The notes under the pieces were generated by a model, which saw nothing but the letters and a program-made list of their open reading frames with translations, was not told the DNA's origin and ran no database searches. The position numbers were made by a program, and so were the translations under genes. Positions 1 through 9,803 of a stretch of 64,000 nt of DNA are shown here, in pieces; position 1 is the first letter of the stretch, and the number at the start of each line of letters is the position of its first letter. Origin of the DNA: Borrelia sp. P9F1 (lineage in GTDB: Bacteria > Spirochaetota > Spirochaetia > Borreliales > Borreliaceae); assembly GCF_030436115.1 (NCBI RefSeq), contig NZ_CP129407.1, positions 860,367-924,366 of the forward strand, in the 5' to 3' direction.

Positions 1-198
1 TGGTAGGAATTACACTCATAACAGGGAATCTAGTGGAGGTCATTCTTACGGTAGTGGCAATATGAGAGGGGCGGGGGGGGATAGAGCTTCTAGTGTGAGG
101 GGGACATTTAGTAGGGATAATTTTTTGGGGGGGCAACAACAGCAAGGAGGCAGGGGGAGATATACTGGTAGGAATTACACTCATAACAGGGAATCTAG
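1..198 (+). repeat. 33-bp direct repeat inside infB (copies 1-33 and 166-198)
   Basis: Bases 1-33 recur identically at 166-198, 165 bp (55 codons) apart and in frame; both encode [11 protein letters not shown] followed by Gly. Between the copies are a run of eight G (73-80) and a run of seven G (127-133), rare in such AT-rich DNA. The left copy touches the window edge, so further copies may lie upstream. This looks like an expandable repeat unit in the disordered N-terminus of IF-2. Confidence 0.9.
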
Positions 199-2197
199 CG
201 GTGGGGTTCAGTCTCAGACTTTCAGACGAGTAATAAGGGCCAAGGTTGTGCCTAGTGCACCGGCACCTGTTGATTCTGATAATAAGGGAATTAATAGAAA
301 ACTTGGAGAGAAAAAGAAGCAACAACAGGAGAGCCAAAAGAGCTATAAGAGAAAGAAGGAAGAAACTGATATTAAGACAATAGAACAGAAAGTCTTTGAA
401 CAGCTTCAGAAAAAAAAGAAAGAAAATTTGGCAAATCCAATACCTAAGTCAATTGATATTATGGGAACTATCACTGTAGCAGAGCTGGCAAAGAAGATGA
501 ATTTGAAATCTTCAGATTTAATTACTAAATTGATGTCTTTAGGCGTAATGGCAACCATTAATGAGAAGCTTGACTCTGATACGGCTACTATTTTAGTTGA
601 AGAATACGGGGCTAGGGTTAATGTGGTTTCAATTTATGATGAAACGGTTATAGAGGAAGAGGAGGATGACGAGAGTCAGAGAGTTGAGAAACCACCTGTT
701 ATTACTGTAATGGGGCATGTTGATCATGGAAAGACTAAGCTTTTATCGGTTTTACAAAAAATTGATATAAATCGAATGGAAGCTGGAGGGATTACCCAGC
801 ATATTGGTGCTTATACCATTAGTTATAACAAACATGAGATAACATTTTTAGATACGCCAGGGCATGAAGCTTTTACTATGATGAGGAGTCGAGGGGCTCG
901 GGTTACAGACATCGTGGTTCTTGTTGTCTCTTCGGTGGATGGTGTGATGCCTCAGACAGTTGAGGCTATTAATCATGCAAAGGAAGCGAAGGTGCCAATT
1001 ATCGTTGCGATTAGTAAAATAGATTTGCCAGAAGCTAATTTGGATAGGGTTAAGCATCAACTTTCGGAATATGAACTTGTTCCCGAAGAATGGGGAGGAA
1101 ATACGATTTTTGTTTCAATTTCAGCTCTTAAGAATATTGGTATTTCTAAACTTCTTGATATGATTATTTTACAATCTGAAGTAATGGCGTTGAAGGCGAA
1201 TCCGAATAAGAGGGCTGTTGGTAGGATACTTGATGCTAGGGTTGATTTGGGGCGTGGGATAATTTGTTCTGTGATTATCGAAGATGGGACTCTTTCTGTG
1301 GGTGACTCTTTTGTAGGTGGAATATATCACGGTAAGGTTAGGGCATTGATAAATGAGAGGGGTGTGTCTGTGAAGAGCATTGGACCTGCTAAGGCAGTTA
1401 GTGTTTTGGGTTTCTCTTCTATTCCGCAGGCTGGGGATCCGTTTCAGACAACAAAGACGGAGAAGGAAGCTAAATTCATTAGTTCTAGAAGGCAGGATCT
1501 TAAGAAATATGAAAATGCTCAAAATGTTAAAAAGATCACTATATCAAATCTTTATGATTCAATCAAAGAAGGAGAGTTGAAAGAACTTAAGATAATTTTA
1601 AAGGCTGATGTGCAGGGTTCTGTTGAGGCTTTAAAGTATTCTCTTGAAAAATTGACTAATGATGAACTTAGGGTAAGGGTTATTCATTCATCAGCAGGAG
1701 CAATAACGGAAACTGATATTAGTTTCGCGGCTGCAAGTGAGGCTATTATTATTGGTTTTCATGTAAGACCTACTGCAAAGGCTCAGATGTTAGCTGATCA
1801 AGAAAAAGTTGAAATTAGAAAATATAATATAATTTATGACGCAATAAATGATATTAAATCAGTTCTTGAGGGAATGCTTGAACCAGATATTGAGCAAAAG
1901 TTTATTGGATTTGCCGAGGTTCGGGCTGTTATTAGCGTGCCTAAAGTTGGGGTGGTTGCTGGTTGTTATGTTTCACAAGGATTAATAAAAAGAGATGCTG
2001 TTACTAATGTTATGAGAGAAGGGTTTCAGATACATTCTGGTAAAATATCTTCACTTAAGAGATTTAAGGACGATGTTAAGGAAGTTGGTGCACAGTATGA
2101 GTGTGGGATCATAATTGATAATTATTCTAATATTAAGGAAGGAGATATCATTGAAGCATTTGAGATTAAGAAGGTAAAAAGACGCTTTGGGTCTTAA
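1..2197 (+). CDS. infB: Translation initiation factor IF-2 (5' end cut by window edge)
   Basis: The frame is open from base 2 with no start, so the N-terminus lies outside the window; the ATG at 62 is internal. IF-2 is the GTPase that places initiator tRNA on the 30S subunit. The visible part begins with a low-complexity Gly/Gln/Asn/Arg-rich segment, then a Lys/Gln-rich charged region, an IF2_N-like domain ([18 protein letters not shown]), the G domain and the C-terminal beta-barrel domains. Counting from Met at 62, G1 GHVDHGKT is at about residues 218-225, followed by G3 DTPGHE and G4 SKID. G4 is normally NKID; here the Asn is Ser (codon 1013-1015). A 33-bp exact repeat and two G-runs lie in the 5' part. 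It is first in an infB-rbfA-truB cluster. Confidence 0.97.
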   Translation, partial: GRNYTHNRESSGGHSYGSGNMRGAGGDRASSVRGTFSRDNFLGGQQQQGGRGRYTGRNYTHNRESSGGVQSQTFRRVIRAKVVPSAPAPVDSDNKGINRKLGEKKKQQQESQKSYKRKKEETDIKTIEQKVFEQLQKKKKENLANPIPKSIDIMGTITVAELAKKMNLKSSDLITKLMSLGVMATINEKLDSDTATILVEEYGARVNVVSIYDETVIEEEEDDESQRVEKPPVITVMGHVDHGKTKLLSVLQKIDINRMEAGGITQHIGAYTISYNKHEITFLDTPGHEAFTMMRSRGARVTDIVVLVVSSVDGVMPQTVEAINHAKEAKVPIIVAISKIDLPEANLDRVKHQLSEYELVPEEWGGNTIFVSISALKNIGISKLLDMIILQSEVMALKANPNKRAVGRILDARVDLGRGIICSVIIEDGTLSVGDSFVGGIYHGKVRALINERGVSVKSIGPAKAVSVLGFSSIPQAGDPFQTTKTEKEAKFISSRRQDLKKYENAQNVKKITISNLYDSIKEGELKELKIILKADVQGSVEALKYSLEKLTNDELRVRVIHSSAGAITETDISFAAASEAIIIGFHVRPTAKAQMLADQEKVEIRKYNIIYDAINDIKSVLEGMLEPDIEQKFIGFAEVRAVISVPKVGVVAGCYVSQGLIKRDAVTNVMREGFQIHSGKISSLKRFKDDVKEVGAQYECGIIIDNYSNIKEGDIIEAFEIKKVKRRFGS

Positions 2198-2218
2198 GTA
2201 TTTGCTTCATTTTTGAAT

Positions 2219-2572
2219 ATGGAAAAAGGAATAAGAAAGACAAAGCTTGAGAGTTTGTTAGGTCAGGAAATTGGTAATTTAATAGTAACGAAGGGTATAA
2301 AGGATCCAAGGGTTCATGAATTTTTGACTGTTGTGAGGGTTGAGGTTTCAGGTGATTTGATCAATGCAAAGGTATTTATTGGGTCTGTTAAGGAAGGTGC
2401 CTCTCTTGATAATGCTATCAAGGCTTTAAATAACGCTAAGGGCTTTATCCAGGGAGAGATTGTAAAGAGAATTAAGGTTAGAAATACTCCAAAATTAAGT
2501 TTTTTCAGGGATGATACTATTGCTAGGGCTTTTTATGTTAATAAAATAATTGATAATTTAAATATTAAGTAA
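2219..2572 (+). CDS. rbfA: Ribosome-binding factor A
   Basis: About 117 residues, the normal size for RbfA, a KH-like protein needed for late maturation of the 30S subunit and 16S 5'-end processing. Recognisable family features are the N-terminal helix ([13 protein letters not shown]), the DPRV segment, the strand [17 protein letters not shown] and the helix [14 protein letters not shown] chose the ATG at 2219; a TTG at 2213 is in frame and adds two residues, and no good Shine-Dalgarno separates them. It sits 21 bp after infB and 15 bp before truB, the usual infB-rbfA-truB arrangement, so co-transcription is likely. Confidence 0.93.
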   Translation: MEKGIRKTKLESLLGQEIGNLIVTKGIKDPRVHEFLTVVRVEVSGDLINAKVFIGSVKEGASLDNAIKALNNAKGFIQGEIVKRIKVRNTPKLSFFRDDTIARAFYVNKIIDNLNIK

Positions 2573-2587
2573 AGAATAGTAGATTTC

Positions 2588-3433
2588 ATGAATGGGATTA
2601 TCTTATTAAATAAGAGAAGTGGTGTGACTTCTTTTGAGGCTCTGTCTCCTTTGAAGAAGTATTATGCTGGGAGTCGCATTGGGCATACAGGGACTCTTGA
2701 CAAGTTTGCTAGTGGGCTTTTGGTTGTTCTTGTTGGGAAATATACTAATCTTTCAAGTTATATTACATCTTTGAGTAAAGAGTATGTTGCAGAGTTTGAG
2801 TTTGGAGTTGAGACAGACACCCTTGATCCTAGTGGTAGAATAACAAACAGAGTAAACTATATTCCAAGTTTGGAAGAATTAAGTCTTGGACTTGAGTCTT
2901 TCGTAGGTGAGCTTTATCAAGTCCCTCCTAAATTTTCTTCAGTGCATGTTAATGGAAATAGAGCTTATAAATTGGCTCTCAGAGGAGAAAATTTTGAAAT
3001 TCAACCTAGAAAAGTTAAGATTTATGATATACAAATCTTGGACTACAATATTGATTCTCGTATTTTAAAGCTAAAAATAAAATGTTCTAAGGGAACATAT
3101 GTTAGAAGTATTGCAAGAGATTTGGCTTTTTCTTTGAGTTCGTGTGCTTATGTTAGGAGTCTTGAAAGAGTATGTGTTGGGGATTTCAGATTGGATAGTG
3201 CTTGCTTTTGTGAAAATCTAAATAATAATTCTTTGATGAGTTTAGAATCGTTAAGTCTTTTTGAAGTAATGTATGTTGATACTTGCTTGGTTAAATCCGT
3301 TAAGAATGGTGTTTATATTAATATTGTTATTGATTTAGATGAGTTTAAGATATTTAAGAGCAGGGATGAGCAGACATTAGCGGTTGTGCGTGGTACCGGG
3401 TTAAATAAATACAGATATGTCATTATATTTTAA
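2588..3433 (+). CDS. truB: tRNA pseudouridine-55 synthase
   Basis: The 281-residue product makes pseudouridine 55 in the T-loop of tRNAs. The catalytic motif GHTGTLDKFASGLL is near residue 35, with the Asp of TLD as the nucleophile. KCSKGTYVRSIARDLA, a typical TruB motif, lies in the second half. The early NKRSGVTSFEAL matches the family start (usually NKPxGxTS). The C-terminal part is short and divergent, with a possible reduced PUA-like region. The ATG at 2588 has only a weak ribosome-binding site, in keeping with coupling to rbfA. The gene ends just before the rpsO promoter. Confidence 0.95.
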   Translation: MNGIILLNKRSGVTSFEALSPLKKYYAGSRIGHTGTLDKFASGLLVVLVGKYTNLSSYITSLSKEYVAEFEFGVETDTLDPSGRITNRVNYIPSLEELSLGLESFVGELYQVPPKFSSVHVNGNRAYKLALRGENFEIQPRKVKIYDIQILDYNIDSRILKLKIKCSKGTYVRSIARDLAFSLSSCAYVRSLERVCVGDFRLDSACFCENLNNNSLMSLESLSLFEVMYVDTCLVKSVKNGVYINIVIDLDEFKIFKSRDEQTLAVVRGTGLNKYRYVIIF

Positions 3434-3444
3434 GTTTAATATTT

Positions 3445-3473
3445 TTGTTATTTTGTTGAAAAAATATTATAAT
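3445..3473 (+). promoter_or_regulatory. Sigma-70-type promoter for rpsO-pnp
   Basis: TTGTTA at 3445-3450 and a consensus TATAAT at 3468-3473 are separated by exactly 17 bp, in the gap between truB (ends 3433) and rpsO (starts 3544). Transcription would start near 3480, giving a leader of about 60 nt that includes the hairpin at 3494-3523. Confidence 0.7.
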
Positions 3474-3493
3474 TTGGTGTGAAGGTTTTAATT

Positions 3494-3523
3494 ATAGCAA
3501 GTGGTATGTTTGTACTTTGCTAT
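3494..3523 (+). promoter_or_regulatory. Leader hairpin upstream of rpsO, candidate S15 autoregulatory site
   Basis: ATAGCAAGT (3494-3502) pairs with ACTTTGCTAT (3514-3523) with one bulged base and an 11-nt loop. The stem ends 7 nt before the Shine-Dalgarno TTAGGAG (3531-3537) of rpsO. In several bacteria S15 represses its own mRNA by binding a leader structure next to the ribosome-binding site. The position fits such a role; the specific S15 contact motif was not demonstrated, so the function is inferred. Confidence 0.5.
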
Positions 3524-3543
3524 GATGGTATTAGGAGTCAGTT

Positions 3544-3810
3544 GTGATTAGTAAGGAACAGAAACAAAAGATAGTTTCGGAATTTGGCAGGAGTGCGGAT
3601 GATACAGGTTCTGTTGAGGTTCAGGTAGCTTTAATTACGAGTAGAATAAAGTATTTAACGGAACATTTAAAAGTAAATAAGAAGGATTATAGCTCGAAGA
3701 GAGGTTTGTTGAAGTTGGTTGGGCAGAGAAGGAGCTTGTTAAGGTATTATCAGAATAAAAATTTGGAGGCTTACAGAACTTTGATAGCTAGACTTGGACT
3801 TAGAAAGTAG
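3544..3810 (+). CDS. rpsO: 30S ribosomal protein S15
   Basis: The 88-residue product is standard S15 length. It carries the family pattern: the N-terminal helix with [19 protein letters not shown], the H-L pair in [22 protein letters not shown], and the [11 protein letters not shown] segment that binds the 16S rRNA central-domain three-way junction. The start is GTG at 3544, placed by TTAGGAG six bases upstream. It has its own promoter and leader hairpin and is followed after 13 bp by pnp, the classic rpsO-pnp pair. Confidence 0.97.
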   Translation: MISKEQKQKIVSEFGRSADDTGSVEVQVALITSRIKYLTEHLKVNKKDYSSKRGLLKLVGQRRSLLRYYQNKNLEAYRTLIARLGLRK

Positions 3811-3823
3811 TAAGGGGTTGATT

Positions 3824-5974
3824 TTGAAAAAAGTTTTGAAGTTGAAAATAGGAAGAGAAGAGCTAGTGTTGGAGACGGGGTTGCTGGCTAGGCAGGCAAA
3901 TGGTGCGGTTCTTGCCACTTATGGTGGGTCTACTGTGCTTGCTACGGTTTGTTGTTCAGATTCGGTGCGTGAAGATTTGGATTTTGTACCGCTTTCGGTT
4001 GAATATAACGAAAAGTATTATGCTGCTGGGAAAATTCCTGGGGGGTTTATTAAAAGAGAGGGTAAGCCCAAGGATAAGGAAGTGCTTGTTTCTAGACTAA
4101 TAGACAGGCCTATGAGGCCTCTTTTTGATAAAAGGTTTGGCAGGGATATTCAGGTTGTGCCGACAACTCTATCTACGGATCAGATGAATCCTCCTGATAT
4201 TGTTGGTATGAATGCTGCTTTTACGGCGGTCTTTTTGTCAGATATCCCATTTGATGGTCCAATTTCGGCTGTTAGGATAGCATATTTGAATGATGAATTT
4301 ATAGTCAATCCCTCTTTTGAAGAGATTCAAGATTCTTCGCTCGATATTGTTGTTGCGGGGAGTTTAGATGGGATTACTATGGTTGAGGGTGGTGCTAGTG
4401 AGGTTAGTGAGGAGATATTGCTCGTTGCAATAGATAAGGCTCATGAATATATTAAACAAATATGCGAGATGCAAAAAGAGTTTGAATCTATTGTTGGGTG
4501 TAGGGAAAAGTTGCCACTTGCCTATGATGAGAGGGTGTTTGAATTTAAGGATGAGCTTAGAGACTTAATTTATGCCGAACTTAAGGAGGCTTGTTTTGTT
4601 TTGGGGAAGCTTAATAGGGAAAGGGCTATAAAGTTAGTAAAGAAAAGGGCACATGAACATTTCTCTTCTGTTGGTAAGTTAAATGACGAAAATGAAAGTC
4701 TTTTCATTAGGGCTTTTGATGACTTTGAGCAGGAAATTGTTAGAAAATCAATCCTTGAAGATAATATTAGGACAGATGGTCGTACTCCTGTGGAGATAAG
4801 AAATATTTTTGCAGAAGTTGATCTTTTAAATAGAACGCATGGATCTGCTCTTTTTACAAGGGGTGAGACTCAGGCTTTGGCTGTGACTACTTTGGGGACA
4901 AGTATTGATGAGCAGATAATGGATGATATTGATGGGGATAAGCGACTTAATTTTATGCTTCATTATAATTTTCCTCCCTTTTCTGTCGGGGAAACAGGTA
5001 GGCTTATGACTGGAAGGCGCGAGATTGGTCATGGTCATCTGGCTCAAAGGTCTTTGGAAGCTATGTTGCCTAGGAAGGATGATTTTCCGTACACTATTAG
5101 GGTGGTATCTGAGGTGTTGGAATCAAATGGTTCATCGTCAATGGCTACAGTATGTTCTGGTAGTATGTCTTTGATGGCCGCTGGGGTTCCTGCTAAGGAA
5201 CAGGTTGCAGGAATTGCCATGGGTCTTATTAGTGAAGGCGATAGGTATGTTATTTTAAGTGATATTTTAGGTGAAGAGGACCATTTAGGTGATATGGATT
5301 TTAAGGTTGCAGGAACTAAAAACGGGATTACTGGTTTTCAAATGGATATTAAGATTTCAAATGTTACAAGGCAGTTGATGAGGGATGCACTTGAGCAGGC
5401 TCGTGTAGGCAGAATGCATATTTTATCTATTATGGATTCTGTAATTTCAAAGGCGAGAGTGGATATATCTGACAATGCGCCTAAGATTCTTCAGTTACAG
5501 ATTGATATTGATAAAATTTCTCTTGTTATTGGATCTACTGGCAAGACAGTTAAGGCAATTACGGAGGAGTTTGAAGTTAGGGTGCAAATTGAGCAAGATG
5601 GAAAAATTGTCATTTTTGGGGATGATAGTTTAAAGATGCAGAAAGCAAAAGAGAGGATAGAGAGTATTGTTAAGGAGCCCAAGGTTGGTGAAATTTATGA
5701 AGGAGTTGTAAAGAAGATTAACAGTTTCGGAGCCTTCGTTGAGCTTACTCCTGCAAAGGAAGGATTTTTAAGTACTCGGGTAAGAACTAGAGATGATAGA
5801 TACGGAGGTGGAAGAGGTTCTAGGTATGGCGACAGTAAAAATATTAAGTATGGCGATAGCAGGCGGAATATGGGGACTCGCCCTCCAAGATTAGAGGAGG
5901 GGCAAAAAATTAAGGTTAAGATAACTGAGATAGATAAATTTGGTAAGATTGAGCTTGAATTCGTTGGGGATTAG
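3824..5974 (+). CDS. pnp: Polyribonucleotide nucleotidyltransferase (PNPase)
   Basis: About 716 residues. PNPase degrades RNA 3' to 5' with phosphate. Order: RNase PH domain 1, an all-alpha linker, RNase PH domain 2 ([16 protein letters not shown], then [21 protein letters not shown]), a KH domain with GSTGK, and a C-terminal S1 domain starting at [17 protein letters not shown]. The S1 domain is interrupted by a Gly/Arg/Tyr/Asp-rich insert of about 35 residues (nt about 5771-5890) with YGDS twice, where most homologues have the EGFLHIS-type loop. I chose the TTG at 3824 because TAAGGGG lies at 3811-3817 and the N-terminus then reads [10 protein letters not shown]; the frame stays open back to a TTG at 3794 inside rpsO. 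Confidence 0.96.
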   Translation: MKKVLKLKIGREELVLETGLLARQANGAVLATYGGSTVLATVCCSDSVREDLDFVPLSVEYNEKYYAAGKIPGGFIKREGKPKDKEVLVSRLIDRPMRPLFDKRFGRDIQVVPTTLSTDQMNPPDIVGMNAAFTAVFLSDIPFDGPISAVRIAYLNDEFIVNPSFEEIQDSSLDIVVAGSLDGITMVEGGASEVSEEILLVAIDKAHEYIKQICEMQKEFESIVGCREKLPLAYDERVFEFKDELRDLIYAELKEACFVLGKLNRERAIKLVKKRAHEHFSSVGKLNDENESLFIRAFDDFEQEIVRKSILEDNIRTDGRTPVEIRNIFAEVDLLNRTHGSALFTRGETQALAVTTLGTSIDEQIMDDIDGDKRLNFMLHYNFPPFSVGETGRLMTGRREIGHGHLAQRSLEAMLPRKDDFPYTIRVVSEVLESNGSSSMATVCSGSMSLMAAGVPAKEQVAGIAMGLISEGDRYVILSDILGEEDHLGDMDFKVAGTKNGITGFQMDIKISNVTRQLMRDALEQARVGRMHILSIMDSVISKARVDISDNAPKILQLQIDIDKISLVIGSTGKTVKAITEEFEVRVQIEQDGKIVIFGDDSLKMQKAKERIESIVKEPKVGEIYEGVVKKINSFGAFVELTPAKEGFLSTRVRTRDDRYGGGRGSRYGDSKNIKYGDSRRNMGTRPPRLEEGQKIKVKITEIDKFGKIELEFVGD

Positions 5975-5983
5975 TAGGCACTT

Positions 5984-7462
5984 ATGAAGCTTATATCAAG
6001 TGTTGTTTGTAGGAATAAACTTGTCTTTTTGGGTTTGTTTCTACTGTTCTCGTGTCATACTACTGAGGGGGATGCTGGTTTGTATCTTGGTCTTGTGGAG
6101 GGTAGACAGGGAATTGATAAGAGGGGGTATTTGGCAGGGCTGCAGGATAATGAGTCTTTTTTTTTAAGCGATGCTTTTTTAAAGGAAGATAATCCTCGTT
6201 TTGTTAGTGCGAGGCAGAGTTATGCACAAGAAGATTTTGGGATGACTAGTTTTTATTTGAGTAAGATATTAACTGATGAGGAAGGCCATGATAATGAATT
6301 ATTTTTTAAGGCCAATTTGTTTTTTGGCTACGTAAATTATGGTAGAGGTGCTTACAGCCTTTCTGAGTACAATTTTGATTGTTTTTTGAAGTGTTATAAG
6401 TATTCCCATGCGAGTCTTAGGGTTTCTGAATTGAAATATTTTTCTAAAGATAGAGTGGGGGCGATTTCTGCGTTAAGGGATGTTGATGAATCTTCCATTT
6501 TATCAGATTACGATAGGGGGATTTATTATTTCTTAAGTAATAAATTTGGGGTAAATTACTTAAATTTGGAGACTTTGGGGTTCACAGATAACAGTATATT
6601 CGATATGTTTATTTTTAAAAATAATGTTTTTGTTTCAAATATATTTGGGGGTCTTTTAAGATATGACATTAATAGTAATGACTACAGGGTTTATATTAAA
6701 GATAAGAAAAGTATTGTTTTAAATGGACTTAAAGGATTTGCAGAACGTAAGGGTGTTATATACATTGGTGGGGGCAATGTTCTTTATTATATTGAAGACC
6801 TTGAAGGGGCTGTCAAGCAGGTTAAAATACCTTTAGGGGTTAAGCTGAACAATATACAGGTTTTAATGAGTGTTAGGGATGGTATATTTGTTGGAACTCG
6901 GGATTCTGGATTGTGGTTTTATTCTGACTTAGGTGAGTGGACTTATGTCAAGCTTGATTCTAGTAGTATATCTTCGATGTACTTAGAAGAGGAAAAAGGT
7001 ATATTGTTTGTGGGAACGACTGATAATGGCATTTATACTGTTAATCTTGCTAACTTGAAAGATGTTAGGCATTTGGATTTCTTTAGTAGTAAAGATAGTG
7101 AGAAGAATATTAATTTTATAAAGAGATATAACGGTCTTTATTATGTGGGGACATATGGAGAGGGTCTTTTTGTACTAAATTTAGAGGATAAGACATGTGT
7201 GAAATACGGTATTGACAGTAGTTTTGGTGTTGAGTATTTCCTTGATATGGAGGTTAGGGGTAGTAAATTATTGTTTGCTACTTTTGAACATGGTTTAGTG
7301 ATCTATGATACTGTGAGTAATAGTTGGGATTATTTGGGGCCTCGAGATGGGCTTCTCAATTTAAATTTGGTTAAAGTTTTAAGTTTTAATAACTATGTAA
7401 TACTTGGTACTCTCAATAATGGTTTGGTTTTTGTAGATGAAAGTATCAAAAAACAATTATGA
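5984..7462 (+). CDS. Lipoprotein with beta-propeller-like repeats
   Basis: 492 residues. The N-terminus has a signal peptide ending in a lipobox (LLLFSC, Cys near residue 24), so it is probably a membrane-anchored lipoprotein. Residues about 40-170 are helical, TPR-like. From about residue 200 there are at least six blades with a common pattern, such as IFVGTRDSGLWFYS, LFVGTTDNGIYTVNL, YYVGTYGEGLFVLNL, LFATFEHGLVIYD and VILGTLNNGLVFVD, resembling the regulator-propeller class. It overlaps the 5' end of lptF by 26 bp, suggesting coupled expression and perhaps an envelope scaffold role. No enzymatic motif was seen. It corresponds by position to BB_0806. Confidence 0.85.
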   Translation: MKLISSVVCRNKLVFLGLFLLFSCHTTEGDAGLYLGLVEGRQGIDKRGYLAGLQDNESFFLSDAFLKEDNPRFVSARQSYAQEDFGMTSFYLSKILTDEEGHDNELFFKANLFFGYVNYGRGAYSLSEYNFDCFLKCYKYSHASLRVSELKYFSKDRVGAISALRDVDESSILSDYDRGIYYFLSNKFGVNYLNLETLGFTDNSIFDMFIFKNNVFVSNIFGGLLRYDINSNDYRVYIKDKKSIVLNGLKGFAERKGVIYIGGGNVLYYIEDLEGAVKQVKIPLGVKLNNIQVLMSVRDGIFVGTRDSGLWFYSDLGEWTYVKLDSSSISSMYLEEEKGILFVGTTDNGIYTVNLANLKDVRHLDFFSSKDSEKNINFIKRYNGLYYVGTYGEGLFVLNLEDKTCVKYGIDSSFGVEYFLDMEVRGSKLLFATFEHGLVIYDTVSNSWDYLGPRDGLLNLNLVKVLSFNNYVILGTLNNGLVFVDESIKKQL

Positions 7463-8726
7463 ATCTTACATAATTGCTGAGTTTTTTAAGTATTTTTTAA
7501 TTACTTTTTTATTTTTTTTCTTTGTGTTCTTCATCAATCAAATACTTTTTTTCATGAGGATACTTCTTCAGAATTATGTTCCATTTTTGAAGGCTTTTAT
7601 TTTTGTTGTATATTCTCTTCCAATGGTTATTGCACTTTCGCCGCCCTTTGCGGCTTTAATCTCAGTTGTACTTACCGTTCATAGGTTTAAGCTTAATAAT
7701 GAAATATTAGCATTCAGATCAATTGGAATATCTATTTTGAATTTATTAGTTCCTTTTTTGAAATTGGGGGTAGTTATAGCGTTTATTTCGTTTGTTTCAA
7801 ATGATTTTTTACTTCCTCTTGGTTCTATTGGTAGGTTAAAAATTTTTAATGAAATAAAAGAAGAAGTTCCTCATTTAGTGTTAAAGCCTTATTCGAGTAA
7901 GCAATATGGAGATTTAATATTTGTGTCTGGGGAAAAATCGGATACAGGGTATAAAAATGTTACTTTTTTTGATAATACTAGACTTAAAGGGTACGATAGG
8001 GTATTTATTGCTAAGAATCTTAATATCCAAAAGGAGAATTATCAGGTATATTTCATCTTAAACGAAGTATTGTCAATTGCCTTAACAGATGATGCGAGTG
8101 GGTTTTATGATTATTTTTATGCGGATCTAATGAAATATTCAATTGATCAAGTTACATTTAGCGATGGGTTTTTGCTAAACTACATAACTCCTTCTCAAAT
8201 GAGCATAAGAGATGTTATTAAACTTGTTGATAAGCAAACTAGGTTAATTGAAGATTTAGATGTACAGAATGATTTAGAAGAAGATCTGCTGAATTTAAAT
8301 TTTTCAAATAGCTATTTAAATTATTTGTATGATAAAAGTAAGATATTAGATGATAGGTCTATTCTTGAGAATGTGGATTACATGTATAGTCTAAATTTAA
8401 ATTATAGTCCTTATGAGGATATGGCAGTTAAAAAGAATTATGCTCTTTTTTCTCTGGAGCTTTATCAAAAAATTAGCCTACCATTATCTGTTTTATTTTT
8501 TATCTTTTTAGCTTTTGGTATGGGTATGTATTCAAATAAAAAGTATTCTATTATCCTTGAGCTTGTAATTTCAATTCTTATTTGTGTTGCCTATTGGGTA
8601 ATGTTTATTGGTGGAAAAGTGTATACGGTGCAGAATGCACCAAATCCTTTTCTTGTTGCTGTCTTCCCAAATGTGTTATTAATCTTTGCAGGAGCGATGC
8701 TTTTTTTGAGACTTTTGAGGAAATGA
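7437..8726 (+). CDS. lptF: LptF/LptG-family (YjgP/YjgQ) permease, first of pair
   Basis: 429 residues with the family layout: three N-terminal membrane helices (about residues 14-120), a large periplasmic beta-rich domain, then three C-terminal helices (from about residue 340). In other bacteria LptF and LptG form the inner-membrane part of the LptB2FG transporter that lifts LPS to the LptC-A-D bridge. The ATG at 7437 lies inside the preceding gene, and the stop overlaps the next start as ATGA. Borrelia makes no LPS, so the cargo is probably different. Which of the two neighbours is F and which is G is a convention here. Confidence 0.85.
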   Translation: MKVSKNNYESYIIAEFFKYFLITFLFFFFVFFINQILFFMRILLQNYVPFLKAFIFVVYSLPMVIALSPPFAALISVVLTVHRFKLNNEILAFRSIGISILNLLVPFLKLGVVIAFISFVSNDFLLPLGSIGRLKIFNEIKEEVPHLVLKPYSSKQYGDLIFVSGEKSDTGYKNVTFFDNTRLKGYDRVFIAKNLNIQKENYQVYFILNEVLSIALTDDASGFYDYFYADLMKYSIDQVTFSDGFLLNYITPSQMSIRDVIKLVDKQTRLIEDLDVQNDLEEDLLNLNFSNSYLNYLYDKSKILDDRSILENVDYMYSLNLNYSPYEDMAVKKNYALFSLELYQKISLPLSVLFFIFLAFGMGMYSNKKYSIILELVISILICVAYWVMFIGGKVYTVQNAPNPFLVAVFPNVLLIFAGAMLFLRLLRK

Positions 8727-9787
8727 GAGTAGATAAACTTTTTGTAAAGAATATAACATTAACCTTTTTGTTTATGAATTTTCTCTTCATGATTTTGATT
8801 GTGCTTGGGGATCTGTTTGTCAATCTTTTAAGTTATCTTGATAATAAACTTAGTGTTAGTGATATCATTTACATTTATTATTTATATCTTCCTAAATCTT
8901 TTTCAGATGGTGTTGCTTTGTCTTTTCTTTTTTCTGTTTCTAATCTTATTGGTAATCTTTCCATGAGAAATGAAATAATAGGACTTTTTAGTTGTGGGAT
9001 CTCTCTGTCTAGGATATTAAGACCAATAATTGTAATTAGTGTTGGAATATCGGTAATTCTCTTCTTTTTTGATAATTATTTGGTCATAGACACTATTACC
9101 CAAAGAGACTCTTTTCTTAAAAATAGCATGGGGAAAGGGTCCAGCAATGGAACTGTGATAATAAGAGATTTTGCAAGAGAAATTTACAACATTAGATATT
9201 ACGATGTCGATGATGATGCTATTTCTAATTTAATAATTATTTTAAGGGATAGTAATGATACTTTTAGTAAAAGATATGATGTGGGTAAGGCTGTGTGGGT
9301 TGATCATAAGTGGAATCTTTATGAGGTGAGAGAGTTTATTAAGGTTGGAAGGGAAATTGTAGAAAATTTTCATGAGGTTCTTGACGGCCAGGGTATTGTT
9401 AATCTGGAACCTGAGTATATTAAGATAGTGATGTTGTCTTCAAAAACACTGAATTTTTCAAAACTTACTAGTTGGATTAGATCTCTTAAGGCGGAGAATT
9501 TGGATTATTCTGAGGCTTTATTTGATTTTTTAAATAGGATATTTTTTTCATTTAGATTAATACTACTGAGTTTCACTGTTGGTTTCATAAGTCTTGCTTT
9601 AAGGAAAAATATTTTTATACTCAGTTTGCTAAATAGTATTGCATTTGCAGTTATATATGTTATTTCAATTGTGATTTTTAATTTTCTAGCTGATCTTGGT
9701 TATTTACCTATAACAGTTGCAAGTTCATTTACTACTGTTTTGTTTCTTGTTACTAATCTTGTTATTTATAAGTTTGTGCGTAAGTAG
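8723..9787 (+). CDS. lptG: LptF/LptG-family (YjgP/YjgQ) permease, second of pair
   Basis: 354 residues. The start is the ATG at 8723, overlapping the lptF stop (ATGA); the frame is open upstream, but that part is an out-of-frame reading of lptF. Membrane helices occur near residues 12-35, 55-80 and 100-120, with a periplasmic domain in the middle and three helices after about residue 270. With the previous gene it supplies both permease subunits of an LptB2FG-type transporter. The likely downstream partner, an LptD-like barrel, is at 52216 in this same window. Confidence 0.85.
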   Translation: MRVDKLFVKNITLTFLFMNFLFMILIVLGDLFVNLLSYLDNKLSVSDIIYIYYLYLPKSFSDGVALSFLFSVSNLIGNLSMRNEIIGLFSCGISLSRILRPIIVISVGISVILFFFDNYLVIDTITQRDSFLKNSMGKGSSNGTVIIRDFAREIYNIRYYDVDDDAISNLIIILRDSNDTFSKRYDVGKAVWVDHKWNLYEVREFIKVGREIVENFHEVLDGQGIVNLEPEYIKIVMLSSKTLNFSKLTSWIRSLKAENLDYSEALFDFLNRIFFSFRLILLSFTVGFISLALRKNIFILSLLNSIAFAVIYVISIVIFNFLADLGYLPITVASSFTTVLFLVTNLVIYKFVRK

Positions 9788-9803
9788 TAAGTTTGAGGAG
9801 TTT

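Noticed and set aside
3794-3823. pnp start at TTG 3794 inside rpsO
   Set aside because: No ribosome-binding site precedes it, and TAAGGGG at 3811-3817 sets the TTG at 3824.
8582-8722. A longer lptG frame starting at 8582
   Set aside because: The extra 47 codons read the lptF C-terminus out of frame; the ATG at 8723 overlapping the lptF stop is the sensible start.
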